Below are positions 7,943 to 15,051 of a DNA stretch of 47,454 bases, piece by piece. The DNA lies in contig JAITSI010000069.1 in assembly GCA_031287845.1 (NCBI GenBank), forward strand, positions 1 to 47,454. Reading direction: 5' to 3'. Numbering within the stretch: position 1 is the stretch's first letter; each line of letters starts with the position of its first letter. The stretch comes from Puniceicoccales bacterium (GTDB taxonomy: Bacteria > Verrucomicrobiota > Verrucomicrobiia > Opitutales > JAIRLM01). The notes below the pieces were generated by a model. That model was not told the origin of the DNA, did not search any database, and saw nothing but the letters and a program-made list of their open reading frames with translations. Position numbers and translations under genes: made by a program.

Positions 7943-8649
7943 CGGCGCAGGGCTTGCAAAAAGTTTACGGCAGACGGACCGTGGTGCGCTCCGCCACGCT
8001 GGAAGTTTCCCCGGGCGAGGTGGTGGGCCTGCTGGGTCCCAACGGTGCCGGCAAGTCGACCACGTTCCAAATGGTGGTGGGCCTGGTGCGGCCGACGGCG
8101 GGAAAGGTTGTTCTCAACGGCAACGACATCACCCCGCTTCCCCTGCACCGGCGGGCCCGCATCGGCATCGGCTACCTGCCCCAGGAGGCGTCCATCTTCC
8201 GCGGACTGACCGTGCGGAAAAATCTGCGGGCCGTGGCCGAGGTCTTGCCCATTTCCCGGAAGGAGGGGCAGTCCCGGGTGGAGCGGCTGCTGGAGCAATT
8301 TTCCCTCGCGGCCCTGGGGGACCAGCCGGCAACGACCCTGAGCGGCGGCGAGCGGCGGCGGCTGGAAATTGCCCGTACCCTGCTGGGATCTCCCCAATTT
8401 CTCCTGCTCGACGAGCCATTCAGCGGCGTGGACCCAATCAACGTCCAGGAGGTGCAGCGCATTCTCATCCAGCTCCGCTCCACGGGAATCGGCATCCTGA
8501 TCACGGACCACAGCGTCCGGGAAACGCTGGCCATCGTCGACCGCGCCTACCTCATCCACCGGGGAGAGGTCCTGGCCAGCGGCAGCCGGGAGGCGCTGCT
8601 CAACGATCCCCTTAGCCGCCGCTTTTACCTGGGCGAGGAATTTGCCTAG
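7936..8649 (+). CDS. lptB: LPS export ABC transporter ATPase LptB
   Basis: ATPase that powers LptFG extraction of lipopolysaccharide from the inner membrane; cytoplasmic, 237 residues. Walker A GPNGAGKST, Q-loop GYLPQEASIFRGLTV (LptB type), signature LSGGERRRLEIAR, Walker B FLLLDEPF followed by SGVDP, and switch His in ITDHSVRETL are all intact. The GTG start at 7936 overlaps the mcsB stop (TAG 7940-7942), with GGAG about 10 bp upstream. An upstream extension of the frame is open but Ala/Gly/Pro-rich and overlaps mcsB in another frame, so it is rejected. lptA and lptC are not in the window. Indicates a Gram-negative envelope with LPS. Confidence 0.93.
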   Translation: MLAAQGLQKVYGRRTVVRSATLEVSPGEVVGLLGPNGAGKSTTFQMVVGLVRPTAGKVVLNGNDITPLPLHRRARIGIGYLPQEASIFRGLTVRKNLRAVAEVLPISRKEGQSRVERLLEQFSLAALGDQPATTLSGGERRRLEIARTLLGSPQFLLLDEPFSGVDPINVQEVQRILIQLRSTGIGILITDHSVRETLAIVDRAYLIHRGEVLASGSREALLNDPLSRRFYLGEEFA

Positions 8650-8654
8650 AATTT

Positions 8655-8733
8655 GGACCCGTAAACCAGGTCCGCCGGTTGACGCTGGGGCTGCGCCCCT
8701 CTGGCCCCCCCCCCCCCCCTCCGCGAAAAATCT
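8655..8733 (-). repeat. MITE-like interspersed repeat, copy 6 (truncated)
   Basis: Starts with GGACCCGTAAACC five bases after the lptB stop and continues with GGTCCGCCGGTTGACG, CTGCGCCCCTCTGGC and a long C run to CCGCGAAAA, matching the left ends of copies 3 and 5. The rest of the element, including the second terminus, is missing. The C run is much longer than the six C at the same place in copy 3. Confidence 0.7.
8705..8719. repeat. C15 homopolymer tract
   Basis: Fifteen consecutive C between CTGG and TCCGCG, inside truncated repeat copy 6 and about 105 bp before the socA-like start codon. The equivalent position in copy 3 has six C. Such tracts slip readily during replication and can also be sequencing artefacts. 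Confidence 0.8.
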
Positions 8734-8788
8734 TCGCCGACTTTTTCTTTCAGCCGTCGATCCATCGGAGTAATCTATTCCAATCCAC

Positions 8789-8794
8789 TTGACA
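8789..8794 (+). promoter_or_regulatory. Possible -35 element before socA-like gene
   Basis: TTGACA at 8789-8794 is a consensus -35 hexamer about 30 bp upstream of the ATG at 8824. No good -10 box follows at 16-18 bp, so this is only a candidate. A clear ribosome-binding site, GGAAGG, lies 3 bp before the ATG. Confidence 0.25.
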
Positions 8795-8823
8795 AATCCG
8801 GGAATTTCTGCCACGGAAGGCGC

Positions 8824-9255
8824 ATGGGTGAGAGTGGGATCAACATTTTCGATGTGGCAAAGTATATTCTCCACTCCATTGGCGGGGAAATCTCCACAAT
8901 GAAATTGCAGAAGCTTTGCTATTATTGCCAGGCGTGGCATTTAGCACTGGAGGGCGAACCGCTGTTCCCACAGGAATTTGAGGCCTGGGCAAACGGTCCC
9001 GTCTGTCGCGAGTTGTTCAATGCCCACAAAGGCTGGTTCGGGATTCGCGAAGAGGACATTCCCCAGACGTCCTGTAGCAGGGTGGAGTTGCCGGAACAGG
9101 CGACAATGCACGTTGACCGCGTTTTAGAGGATTATGGCTGTTTTGATGGGGCTCAATTGAGCGAGTTGACCCATGGAGAATCGCCCTGGAAAGACGCCAG
9201 GCGCAATCAAATTATTCCACTTGCTAGCATAAAAAAATACTACGAAAGCCTCTGA
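8824..9255 (+). CDS. SocA/Panacea-type antitoxin (DUF4065-like)
   Basis: 143-residue protein of the Panacea (SocA, Gp49-like, DUF4065) family. Visible family features are the opening NIFDVAKYIL, STMKLQKLCYYCQAWHLAL, EFEAWANGPVCRELFNAHKG, and the late LSELTHGESPWKDAR. Proteins of this domain are usually antitoxins or proteolytic adaptors encoded next to diverse small toxins. The start is fixed by GGAAGG 3 bp upstream of ATG. The following frame starts 1 bp after the stop codon, which fits a two-gene toxin-antitoxin arrangement. Codon use is less GC-biased than in the ribosomal genes, in keeping with a mobile module. Exact partner and target unknown. Confidence 0.8.
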   Translation: MGESGINIFDVAKYILHSIGGEISTMKLQKLCYYCQAWHLALEGEPLFPQEFEAWANGPVCRELFNAHKGWFGIREEDIPQTSCSRVELPEQATMHVDRVLEDYGCFDGAQLSELTHGESPWKDARRNQIIPLASIKKYYESL

Positions 9256-9256
9256 G

Positions 9257-9409
9257 ATGAAGCTTGCGAGGCGTCTTTCGCGGCCGCTAAAGGTCTCAAA
9301 AGATCCAAATTTACCATTCTTCGGCTGGGCCATTGGCGAGGAATATTACCTTCGCGGCGAGTTGGAGTTTTTTTTGCCGTTACACGCTCCCGGTACTGCT
9401 AAAAATTGA
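9257..9409 (+). pseudogene. N-terminal part of probable split toxin gene
   Basis: The ATG at 9257 follows the socA-like stop by 1 bp and opens 50 codons (MKLARRLSRPLKVSKDPNLP ... LHAPGTAKN) ending at TGA 9407-9409, just after a T8 run and an A5 run. The sequence reads as ordinary protein and continues naturally in another frame (KIERNRITWKELL ...) beyond the A5 run. I read the two pieces as one gene of about 135 codons broken by a one-base shift. It could also be a genuine 50-residue protein. Confidence 0.45.
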
Positions 9410-9662
9410 ACGCAACCGAATCACATGGAAGGAATTGTTGAAAAGTGCGCATTGCCATTCTTTTCGATTTACTTCGGTTACGCACCCGCACCGGGAAATG
9501 CTTGATAAAATTTGCTGCCGGCACAAAATCGACGCGGAATCTTTCTACCAGCTCCCCGGCAAAGCTGGTGGCGCGCATAGAATCATTGGCTACCGGAAGA
9601 ACCACATCTTCCACCTGATCTACGACGACAGGGATCATTCCCTGCTTCCATCGGCTGGCTGA
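9333..9662 (+). pseudogene. C-terminal part of probable split toxin gene
   Basis: Open frame whose meaningful part begins near 9404 (KIERNRITWKELLKSAHC) and ends with YRKNHIFHLIYDDRDHSLLP before TGA at 9660-9662. The ending (short strands, then FHLxxxDxDHxLLP) is typical of small proteins encoded beside Panacea antitoxins, by my recollection. The TTG at 9333 is not a convincing start because it lies inside the preceding frame and has no good ribosome-binding site. This supports a frameshifted single toxin gene; inactivation of the toxin with retention of the antitoxin would be tolerated. Confidence 0.5.
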
Positions 9663-10114
9663 GTTTGCGGTGTCGGTTTGCCCCAGCGTAATTAAAAAAT
9701 GAGAAAAGTAAGTAGCTGAGAAAATGACAGAATCGGAGGGCGTCCCGTCTCGGCTGAAAATTTTAGCGAATTTTCCTCGCAAAATGCATGCTCCACTTTA
9801 GATACTTGCCCGAGCGTTGGGTGTGTTTCCATAAAGTCAACCAACGCTTTTGCCATGTGGTTGCCAGCCTAAATTCCGAAATCGGAAGTTTTTCCATCGG
9901 AGCATTCAAGAGGCAAATGCAGGTCCCCAAAAGCTCTGCTCCGCAGAGTTCGTATCAGCCAATCCTCCGGAAGGAGAGGGTGTGGGCTTACGAGTCTCGG
10001 CACTGGACCGCCGGACGTTCGACGCTTTTTGCCCAGCCCTCTCCGGGACAAGGAGATTCAACGGCTGCCGCGAGGGTGTGATTTTTCGTCGCCGCGGGAA
10101 CCGGCAAGGCACAT
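9663..10114. other. Intergenic stretch, no firm gene
   Basis: 452 bp between the toxin remnant and the end of ispE. Codon bias, similarity and ribosome-binding sites give no firm gene. The AT-rich left half (9663-9900) contains a short minus-strand frame listed separately. The right half has an inverted pair GGAGAGGG (about 9974) and CCCTCTCC (about 10040). Probably degraded accessory DNA; no terminator for ispE is obvious. Confidence 0.5.
9692..9856 (-). CDS. Possible small protein or gene fragment, 54 aa
   Basis: On the minus strand an ATG at 9856 opens 54 codons (MAKALVDFMETHPTLGQVSK ... SFSQLLTFLIF) ending TAA at 9692. The amino-acid composition looks protein-like, more so than other frames of this stretch, and an in-frame stop lies just upstream of the ATG. 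There is no strong ribosome-binding site. I do not recognise it; it may be a remnant of a longer gene. Confidence 0.2.
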   Translation of the reverse strand: MAKALVDFMETHPTLGQVSKVEHAFCEENSLKFSAETGRPPILSFSQLLTFLIF

Positions 10115-11050
10115 TTATTCGGAAAAGGCGAGTCGATCCCGCCGGTCGAGGACCAGTGGCCTGGTTTCCACGATGAGAGCTGCGTCGCCGAGCACGTCGG
10201 TGAGATACTGGCGAATGGACGACCCGTCCTCATCCTCGTGCAATGGAATGTAGCCCGCGCTGCCAGTGCCGGTTAGGTAGCCCTGGACGCGGAAAAAAAT
10301 GTCAAGGTCGCGAAAAATGAGCTGCAATTCCAAAAAGCGCTCGCTGACCAGAGTCTGGAAGGCATTCGCCAGGGACGCCGGCCTGGCCTTCGTTTCCAGC
10401 TCGCGGAGCACATTTTCGATGGCAAAATTTGCAGCCGTCGCCTCGGAAAATGCGGCGGGCCCCTTCCGGTCCAGCTGTTCGTAGGCCCAGGCGGTTGGGA
10501 TGCCCACAACCGGCTTAAAAATGATGAGCTTCATGCGGCGAAGGCCCTGCAGCTGTGCCACTTCCACCGGCTCCACCCTACTCCCCGTCTCCCGCACCAC
10601 GCAGGGTGACGAGGACAAAAAGGATGGGCAGTCCGATCCCACATAGCCGGCGATGGCCATCAGCTCCGCATCCCGCACGGGCCGGCCCAGCATTTCGTTG
10701 AGATGGCGCAGGAATAGGGCCGCATCGCTGCTGCCGCCGCCAAGGCCGCTTTCCAGGGGGATATTTTTCTCCAGCCGGATCACAACCCGCTGGGGAAAGT
10801 CATAGACCTGGCGGTAGAGGGCGAGGGCGCGGAAGATGCTGTTGCGGCCATCGGTGGGAATGCCCGGCACGTCACAGCTCAAAAAGTCTTCGCAGGCACC
10901 ATCTTCCGCAAAGCGCAGCTGCACGTGGTCTCCGAATTCGACCTGCACAATCAAAGAAGAAATGTTGTGCAGTGCGTCCTCCCGCCTGCCGTGCACCGCC
11001 AGCACAAAATTTAACTTCGCGGGGCACAAAAATCTACGAAACTCACCCAC
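10115..11050 (-). CDS. ispE: 4-diphosphocytidyl-2-C-methyl-D-erythritol kinase
   Basis: GHMP-family kinase that phosphorylates the 2-OH of CDP-methylerythritol in the non-mevalonate (MEP) isoprenoid pathway. 311 residues. The N-terminal CPAKLNFVLAVHGRREDALH matches the substrate-binding start, and PLESGLGGGSSDAAL is the glycine-rich ATP loop; GSDCPSFL corresponds to the family GxDVPFFL. The C-terminal GTGSAGYIPL is the expected GSGxxxF-like loop, somewhat diverged. The GTG start at 11050 overlaps the ispF stop by 8 bp and has GGAGG 3 bp upstream; an upstream extension lies inside ispF. The next pathway enzyme, IspF, is encoded immediately upstream, so the two are coupled. Confidence 0.9.
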   Translation of the reverse strand: MGEFRRFLCPAKLNFVLAVHGRREDALHNISSLIVQVEFGDHVQLRFAEDGACEDFLSCDVPGIPTDGRNSIFRALALYRQVYDFPQRVVIRLEKNIPLESGLGGGSSDAALFLRHLNEMLGRPVRDAELMAIAGYVGSDCPSFLSSSPCVVRETGSRVEPVEVAQLQGLRRMKLIIFKPVVGIPTAWAYEQLDRKGPAAFSEATAANFAIENVLRELETKARPASLANAFQTLVSERFLELQLIFRDLDIFFRVQGYLTGTGSAGYIPLHEDEDGSSIRQYLTDVLGDAALIVETRPLVLDRRDRLAFSE

Positions 11051-11522
11051 GGGCCTCCAAAAGACAAATGCCGCACACCTCAACCGCCTCCCCGGCGCCA
11101 ACGGGGCCGAGTCCCTCCGCGGTGGTCGCCTTGAGGCCGATCCGCCCCCCGTCCAGGGAAAGCGCGCGGGACAAATTTTTGCGCATGGGCTCCATAAACG
11201 GCTGCAAAATAGGAGTTTCCAGTTGAATCACCGCGTCCACGTTGGCGACGCGGAGGCCGGAACCTAGGACAATTTGGACCACCTCTTCCATCATTTCCAG
11301 GGAATTGCGCCCACGGTTCGCCTCATCCGTGTTGGGGAAAAGAACTCCTACGTTGGGCAGGGCCGCTGCCCCAAGCAGGGCATCCATCAGCGCATGGGCC
11401 AGGCAATCCCCATCGGAATGGGCCACGCAGCCGCGGTCCTCGTCCACGCAAACCCCTCCAAGGATCAGCCGCCGCCCCCGCACCAGGCGATGCACATCCC
11501 GACCCAGGCCCACGCGCAACAC
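11043..11522 (-). CDS. ispF: 2-C-methyl-D-erythritol 2,4-cyclodiphosphate synthase
   Basis: Cyclises the product of IspE, releasing CMP, in the MEP pathway; normally a homotrimer with a zinc per active site. 159 residues, normal length. Metal ligands are visible: Asp9 and His11 in GRDVHRL and His43 in AHSDGDCLAHALMDALLGA. The FPNTDEANRGRNS loop matches FPDTDxxxKGxxS, and KATTAEGLGPVGAGEAVE is the C-terminal family motif (TTxExLGxxGxxEG). The frame starts at GTG 11522 with only a weak ribosome-binding site, 21 bp after the hup stop. It belongs to a hup-ispF-ispE group downstream of the ribosomal block. Confidence 0.92.
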   Translation of the reverse strand: MLRVGLGRDVHRLVRGRRLILGGVCVDEDRGCVAHSDGDCLAHALMDALLGAAALPNVGVLFPNTDEANRGRNSLEMMEEVVQIVLGSGLRVANVDAVIQLETPILQPFMEPMRKNLSRALSLDGGRIGLKATTAEGLGPVGAGEAVEVCGICLLEARG

Positions 11523-11543
11523 GGCAAAAATTCCAGAACCGGC

Positions 11544-11819
11544 TCAGACCGCCCGGTTCAGGTCGGTCCCCGGCTTGAATTTTACCACCATTTTACCGGG
11601 AATGCGAATCTTTTGCTTCGTTCGCGGGTTCACGCCGGTCCGGGCGGCCCGGGATGCCACGCTGAAGGTCCCGAATCCAACCAGCTGGACCGTGTCATGG
11701 CGCTCCACCGCAGCCCGAATCGCCTCCTGGATCGCATTCAGCACGCGCTCCACCGCCGTTTTCGAAAACTCATCGCCCAAAATCTTCTGCGCCTCTCCGA
11801 TCAAATCAGACTTGTTCAT
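11544..11819 (-). CDS. hup: HU-family DNA-binding protein
   Basis: Small histone-like dimer that bends DNA and compacts the nucleoid. 91 residues, exact family size. It starts MNKSDLI, typical of HU, and carries GFGTFSVASRAARTGVNPRT, the arm region, and the closing VKFKPGTDLNRAV. AAGGG lies 8 bp before the ATG. It sits 110 bp downstream of rplQ, a gap large enough for its own promoter, although none is obvious. IHF subunits are similar, but the MNKSDLI start and the GVNPRT arm fit HU better. Confidence 0.93.
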   Translation of the reverse strand: MNKSDLIGEAQKILGDEFSKTAVERVLNAIQEAIRAAVERHDTVQLVGFGTFSVASRAARTGVNPRTKQKIRIPGKMVVKFKPGTDLNRAV

Positions 11820-11929
11820 GCCGTGTGCCCTTCCCTGTGTGGTCCTTCGTAGCCCACCGGGGTCGAAGGTGCGCCCTCCTTTGCCGACGTCAACCGGGAA
11901 ATGGCGCCCCTCCCCAATTTTTGAAAAAA

Positions 11930-12421
11930 TTAAACCGCTCCACCGCCCGAACTTTCCCCATTTCCCGCCGGCTGTCCTCCGTCGGGACGTTTGGCCCTGG
12001 CCCGGGACCGCTGCCGGGACCGTTGCCGGTAGCCCTTGTCATCGGCCTTGACGAGTTCGATGAGCGCCATCTTGCCCCCATCCCCCTGGCGGGGAACAAG
12101 TTTGTAGATGCGGCTATAGCCGCCGGGCCGCTTGAGGAAGCTGACGGCCAGCGAATCAAAGAGATTTTTCACCGCGTCCTGGTCCCGCACCCGCGCCACC
12201 GCCATGCGCCGCAGGTGCAGCTTCTGGGCCGGGACACTGCTCCTTTCGGCCCGGCAGGCAAGGGTGATCACCTTCTCCACGAAGGGCCTCAGCGCCTTGG
12301 CCTTGGCCAGCGTGGTACGGATTCGTCCATGGCGCAGCAGGGCGGCGGCCAGTCCGGCCACCAGCGCGGCCCGGTGTTCCTTTTTCACGCCCAATTGAAA
12401 CTGGTGCATTCTGTGTCGCAT
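11930..12421 (-). CDS. rplQ: 50S ribosomal protein L17
   Basis: Large-subunit protein near the exit tunnel. MRHRMHQFQLGVKKEHRAAL is the canonical L17 start, followed by LLRHGRIRTTLAKAKALRPF and the late GGYSRIYKLVPRQGDGGKMALIEL. The 163 residues exceed the usual 120-130 because of a basic Arg/Gln/Gly tail of about 35 residues (YRQRSRQRSRARAKR ...). The ATG at 12421 was preferred over an upstream in-frame codon because AAGGG precedes it by 8 bp and L17 begins there. It overlaps the rpoA stop region. Last gene of the ribosomal block proper. Confidence 0.96.
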   Translation of the reverse strand: MRHRMHQFQLGVKKEHRAALVAGLAAALLRHGRIRTTLAKAKALRPFVEKVITLACRAERSSVPAQKLHLRRMAVARVRDQDAVKNLFDSLAVSFLKRPGGYSRIYKLVPRQGDGGKMALIELVKADDKGYRQRSRQRSRARAKRPDGGQPAGNGESSGGGAV

Positions 12422-12432
12422 AGACCTACCCT

Positions 12433-13413
12433 TCAAAGGTATTCGTCAATTTTCATGCCAAGCGATAGGCCCAGCTCCTCCAGCCGGTGCTTGATCTCGT
12501 TGAGCGATTTTTTCCCAAAGTTGCGATAGCGCAGCATTTCATTCTCACTCTTGGAGGCAAGTTCTCCCACTGTCAGGATGTTGGCATTGTTCAGGCAGTT
12601 CGCCGCCCGGACCGAGAGCTCGATCTCGTTGACGCTCATGGCGAGCAGCTTCTGCAGCCGGTTCTGGTCCTTGGAAGCCGAGCGCTCCGCCCGTTCAAAC
12701 TGCACGTCCTCGGCGGCCAGGTTGTCAAACACGTTGATGTGCAGGCGCAGGATGGCAACCGCCTCCGCCAGGGCAACTTCCGGGGCAATGCGCCCGTCGG
12801 TGGAAATTTCTAAAACCAGCCGGTCGAAATTGGTCATCTGCCCCACCCGCGTGTTCTCCACGGAATAGCGCACCAACTTCACGGGACTAAAGGCCGAATC
12901 CAGGGCAATGCCCCCCTCCACGTTGTCCAGCTTCTCGTTCTCCTCGGCCAGCCGATAGCCGCGGCCCCGGCTCAGCCGCAGCTCGGCAAAGAACGCCACT
13001 TTCCGGTCCAGGTGGCAAATTACGTGCTCGGGATTGAGAATTTGCACGGAGGGAGGGATGCGGATGTCCTTTGCCCGCACCAACTCCTGGCCCCGCACGT
13101 CCAGCACAAGCGTCTGCGACTCCCGCACGTCGGTTTTGAAAAGGACCTTTTTCAGGTTGAGCAGAATCTCCGACATGTCCTCCACAACGCCGGCGATGGT
13201 CTGGAATTCGTGCTGCACGCCGTCCACGCGCACGTTGGTCAGGGCCGTCCCGTCGATGGCGCCCAGCAGGATCCGGCGCAGGGTGTTGCCGATGCTCTGG
13301 CCAAAGCCGGACTCGAACGGCTCCGCGACAAAGGCGGCAAACGTCTCCGTCGCAGAACTTTCCACCTTCGCCAGGCGCGTCGGCAATTCAAACTTTCCCA
13401 ACATCCGTGTCAT
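12433..13413 (-). CDS. rpoA: RNA polymerase subunit alpha
   Basis: Alpha subunit, assembly platform of RNA polymerase and contact for UP elements and activators. 326 residues. N-terminal domain: FVAEPFESGFGQSIGNTLRRILL and the HEFQTIAGVVEDMSEILLNLK dimer region. C-terminal domain: LSVRAANCLNNANILTVGEL and NFGKKSLNEIKHRLEELGL, the DNA-binding helix-hairpin part. GGAGG lies shortly before the ATG (MTRMLGKFELP). Gene order rpsK-rpsD-rpoA-rplQ is conserved in many bacteria; in Chlamydiae rpsD is elsewhere, which argues against a chlamydial host. Confidence 0.97.
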   Translation of the reverse strand: MTRMLGKFELPTRLAKVESSATETFAAFVAEPFESGFGQSIGNTLRRILLGAIDGTALTNVRVDGVQHEFQTIAGVVEDMSEILLNLKKVLFKTDVRESQTLVLDVRGQELVRAKDIRIPPSVQILNPEHVICHLDRKVAFFAELRLSRGRGYRLAEENEKLDNVEGGIALDSAFSPVKLVRYSVENTRVGQMTNFDRLVLEISTDGRIAPEVALAEAVAILRLHINVFDNLAAEDVQFERAERSASKDQNRLQKLLAMSVNEIELSVRAANCLNNANILTVGELASKSENEMLRYRNFGKKSLNEIKHRLEELGLSLGMKIDEYL

Positions 13414-13424
13414 GCTGACCTCCG

Positions 13425-14033
13425 CTAGCGGCTGTAAAATTCTACGATGACCCGCTCGTTGATGGTGTGGCCAATTTCCTCCCGGGTCGGATCCCGCAGG
13501 ACGGAGCAGGTGATGGCGTCCCCGTCGGTTTGCAGCCACGGGGGAACGCTGCGGTAGCGCGTATCCTCCAAGCTGCGCATGGCCAGGTGCCGTGATCCGT
13601 CCGCGGGATGGATGGCGATGCGATCTCCCGCATGGCACAGGGAACTGGCGATGTCAACCCCCCGCCCGTTGACCCGCACGTGGCCGTGGTTTACCATTTG
13701 CCGCGCCGCGCGGCGGGTCTTTGCCAGGCCGGCCAGGTAGACGACGCTGTCCAGGCGCATCTCCAAAAGCCGCAGAAAAATTTCCCCCGTGACCCCGGAT
13801 GCCCGCTTGGCCCGCGCAAAGGTCAGCCGGAATTGCCGCTCCGTGAGGCCGTAGAGGAAGCGCAGCTTTTGCTTTTCGCAGAGCCCCTGGCCGTACTCCG
13901 TCACCTTGCGCCGCAGGCGCGGTCCGTGGATCCCCGGCAGGTAGTTCCTCCGCTCGAAGGCCTTGTTGGGAGGGAAGATGGCCAGGGAAAAGTGGCGATT
14001 GATGCGGGTCTTCGGTCCTGTGTAGCGTGACAT
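13425..14033 (-). CDS. rpsD: 30S ribosomal protein S4
   Basis: Primary 16S rRNA-binding protein that organises the 5' domain of the small subunit and can repress its own operon. 202 residues. MSRYTGPKTRINRHF, then GLTERQFRLTFARAK, and the S4 RNA-binding motif MRLDSVVYLAGLAKTRRAAR followed by VNHGHVRVNGRGVDI. It ends with the typical NERVIVEFYSR. GGAAG lies 8 bp before ATG. No zinc-finger cysteine pair at the N-terminus, so this is the zinc-free form. Confidence 0.97.
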   Translation of the reverse strand: MSRYTGPKTRINRHFSLAIFPPNKAFERRNYLPGIHGPRLRRKVTEYGQGLCEKQKLRFLYGLTERQFRLTFARAKRASGVTGEIFLRLLEMRLDSVVYLAGLAKTRRAARQMVNHGHVRVNGRGVDIASSLCHAGDRIAIHPADGSRHLAMRSLEDTRYRSVPPWLQTDGDAITCSVLRDPTREEIGHTINERVIVEFYSR

Positions 14034-14066
14034 GTGCGTTGCTTCCGGTTGGGTGCTGGGGGAACA

Positions 14067-14579
14067 CTAGGGCTTGCGGGCCCGGGGAGGACGGCAGCCG
14101 TTGTGGGGAAGTGGGGTGACGTCCATTATGACATTTACCTGCAAACCAACGGTTTGCAGCGCGCGGATTGCCGCATCTCGGCCCATGCCCGGTCCCTGGA
14201 TCCGCACGTCCACCTCCTTCATGCCGTGGGACATGGCCGTACGCGCCGCGTCCTGCACGGCCACCTGGGCGGCATAGGCGGTCGACTTGCGGGACCCGCG
14301 AAATCCATTCTTGCCCGCGCTGGACCAGGAAATGGCGGCCCCACCGGCGTCCGTAAAGGTAACTTTCGTGTTGTTGAAGGTGGCCAAAATGCAGCAGATT
14401 CCGCTGGATACATTTTTGCTCTTCTTGGCGCGGCGAATCTTCGTGTCCGCATTCCAATCTCCCTGCAGCAGCTCGGCCGCGGTCGGATGGGATCCTCCGC
14501 GCGTCTCTCCGCCGGCTCCGCCCTTGCCCACCTGTTCCGCCAAGCCGGCCTCGGCGCTCCGATTGCCTCCACTATCCAT
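14067..14579 (-). CDS. rpsK: 30S ribosomal protein S11 with N-terminal extension
   Basis: S11 lies on the platform of the small subunit next to mRNA and helix 45. The core starts near residue 45 (ADTKIRRAKKSKNVSSGICC), with FNNTKVTFTDAGGAAISWSS, GPGMGRDAAIRAL and VNVIMDVTPLPHNGCRPPRARKP. The protein has 170 residues against about 130 usual; the first 45 form a Gly/Ala/Glu-rich extension without a recognised domain. The ATG at 14579 has GGGAAAA upstream, and I see no better internal start (an internal GTG/TTG cannot be excluded). Confidence 0.94.
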   Translation of the reverse strand: MDSGGNRSAEAGLAEQVGKGGAGGETRGGSHPTAAELLQGDWNADTKIRRAKKSKNVSSGICCILATFNNTKVTFTDAGGAAISWSSAGKNGFRGSRKSTAYAAQVAVQDAARTAMSHGMKEVDVRIQGPGMGRDAAIRALQTVGLQVNVIMDVTPLPHNGCRPPRARKP

Positions 14580-14619
14580 GGCAATTTTCCCAATTTCCAG
14601 CGTTCACCTGACCCACTCC

Positions 14620-14997
14620 CTATTCCTTACTCCTCACAACGCCAACGGTTTTGCGGGCTCCCTTGCGGGTCCGCGCGTTGGTCGAGGTCCGTTGGCCGCG
14701 CACCGGCAGGCCCCGGTAGTGGCGAATGCCCCGGTAGCAGCGGATGTTCTGCAGGCGCTTGATGTCGCCCACCACTTCCCGGCGCAGGTCGCCCTCCACC
14801 TTGAAGCCCTTTTCCACGCAAATTGCCATGACGCGGTTGATGTCCTGTTCCGTAAGCTGATCCGCCCGCATGGCTTCCGAAAAGCCGGCCTCCGCTACGA
14901 TGGCATCCGCCCGGGTGGGACCAATGCCGTAGATGTAGCGCAGCGCAAAGGCAACCTTTTTTTTACCCGGAATGTCCGTCCCAAATATTCTCGGCAT
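14620..14997 (-). CDS. rpsM: 30S ribosomal protein S13
   Basis: Head protein of the small subunit that contacts the P-site tRNA and bridges to L5. 125 residues: MPRIFGTDIPGKKKVAFALR, YIYGIGPTRADAI (helix-two-turn-helix), then RCYRGIRHYRGLPVRGQRT and the basic tail NARTRKGARKTVG. GGAG lies 7 bp before the ATG. Directly follows map; rpmJ and infA, which often precede rpsM, are missing here. Confidence 0.97.
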   Translation of the reverse strand: MPRIFGTDIPGKKKVAFALRYIYGIGPTRADAIVAEAGFSEAMRADQLTEQDINRVMAICVEKGFKVEGDLRREVVGDIKRLQNIRCYRGIRHYRGLPVRGQRTSTNARTRKGARKTVGVVRSKE

Positions 14998-15051
14998 AGC
15001 TTTTCTCCACCTGTTCCCAACGTTTAGGCCGTCCCGCGCCCTTTCCCAAGA

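Noticed and set aside
9399..9782. 127-codon minus-strand frame
   Set aside because: Antisense to the toxin remnant; the plus-strand frame has the better protein character and context.
9788..10081. 97-codon plus-strand frame after the toxin remnant
   Set aside because: No ribosome-binding site, odd composition and no recognisable motif; more likely non-coding.
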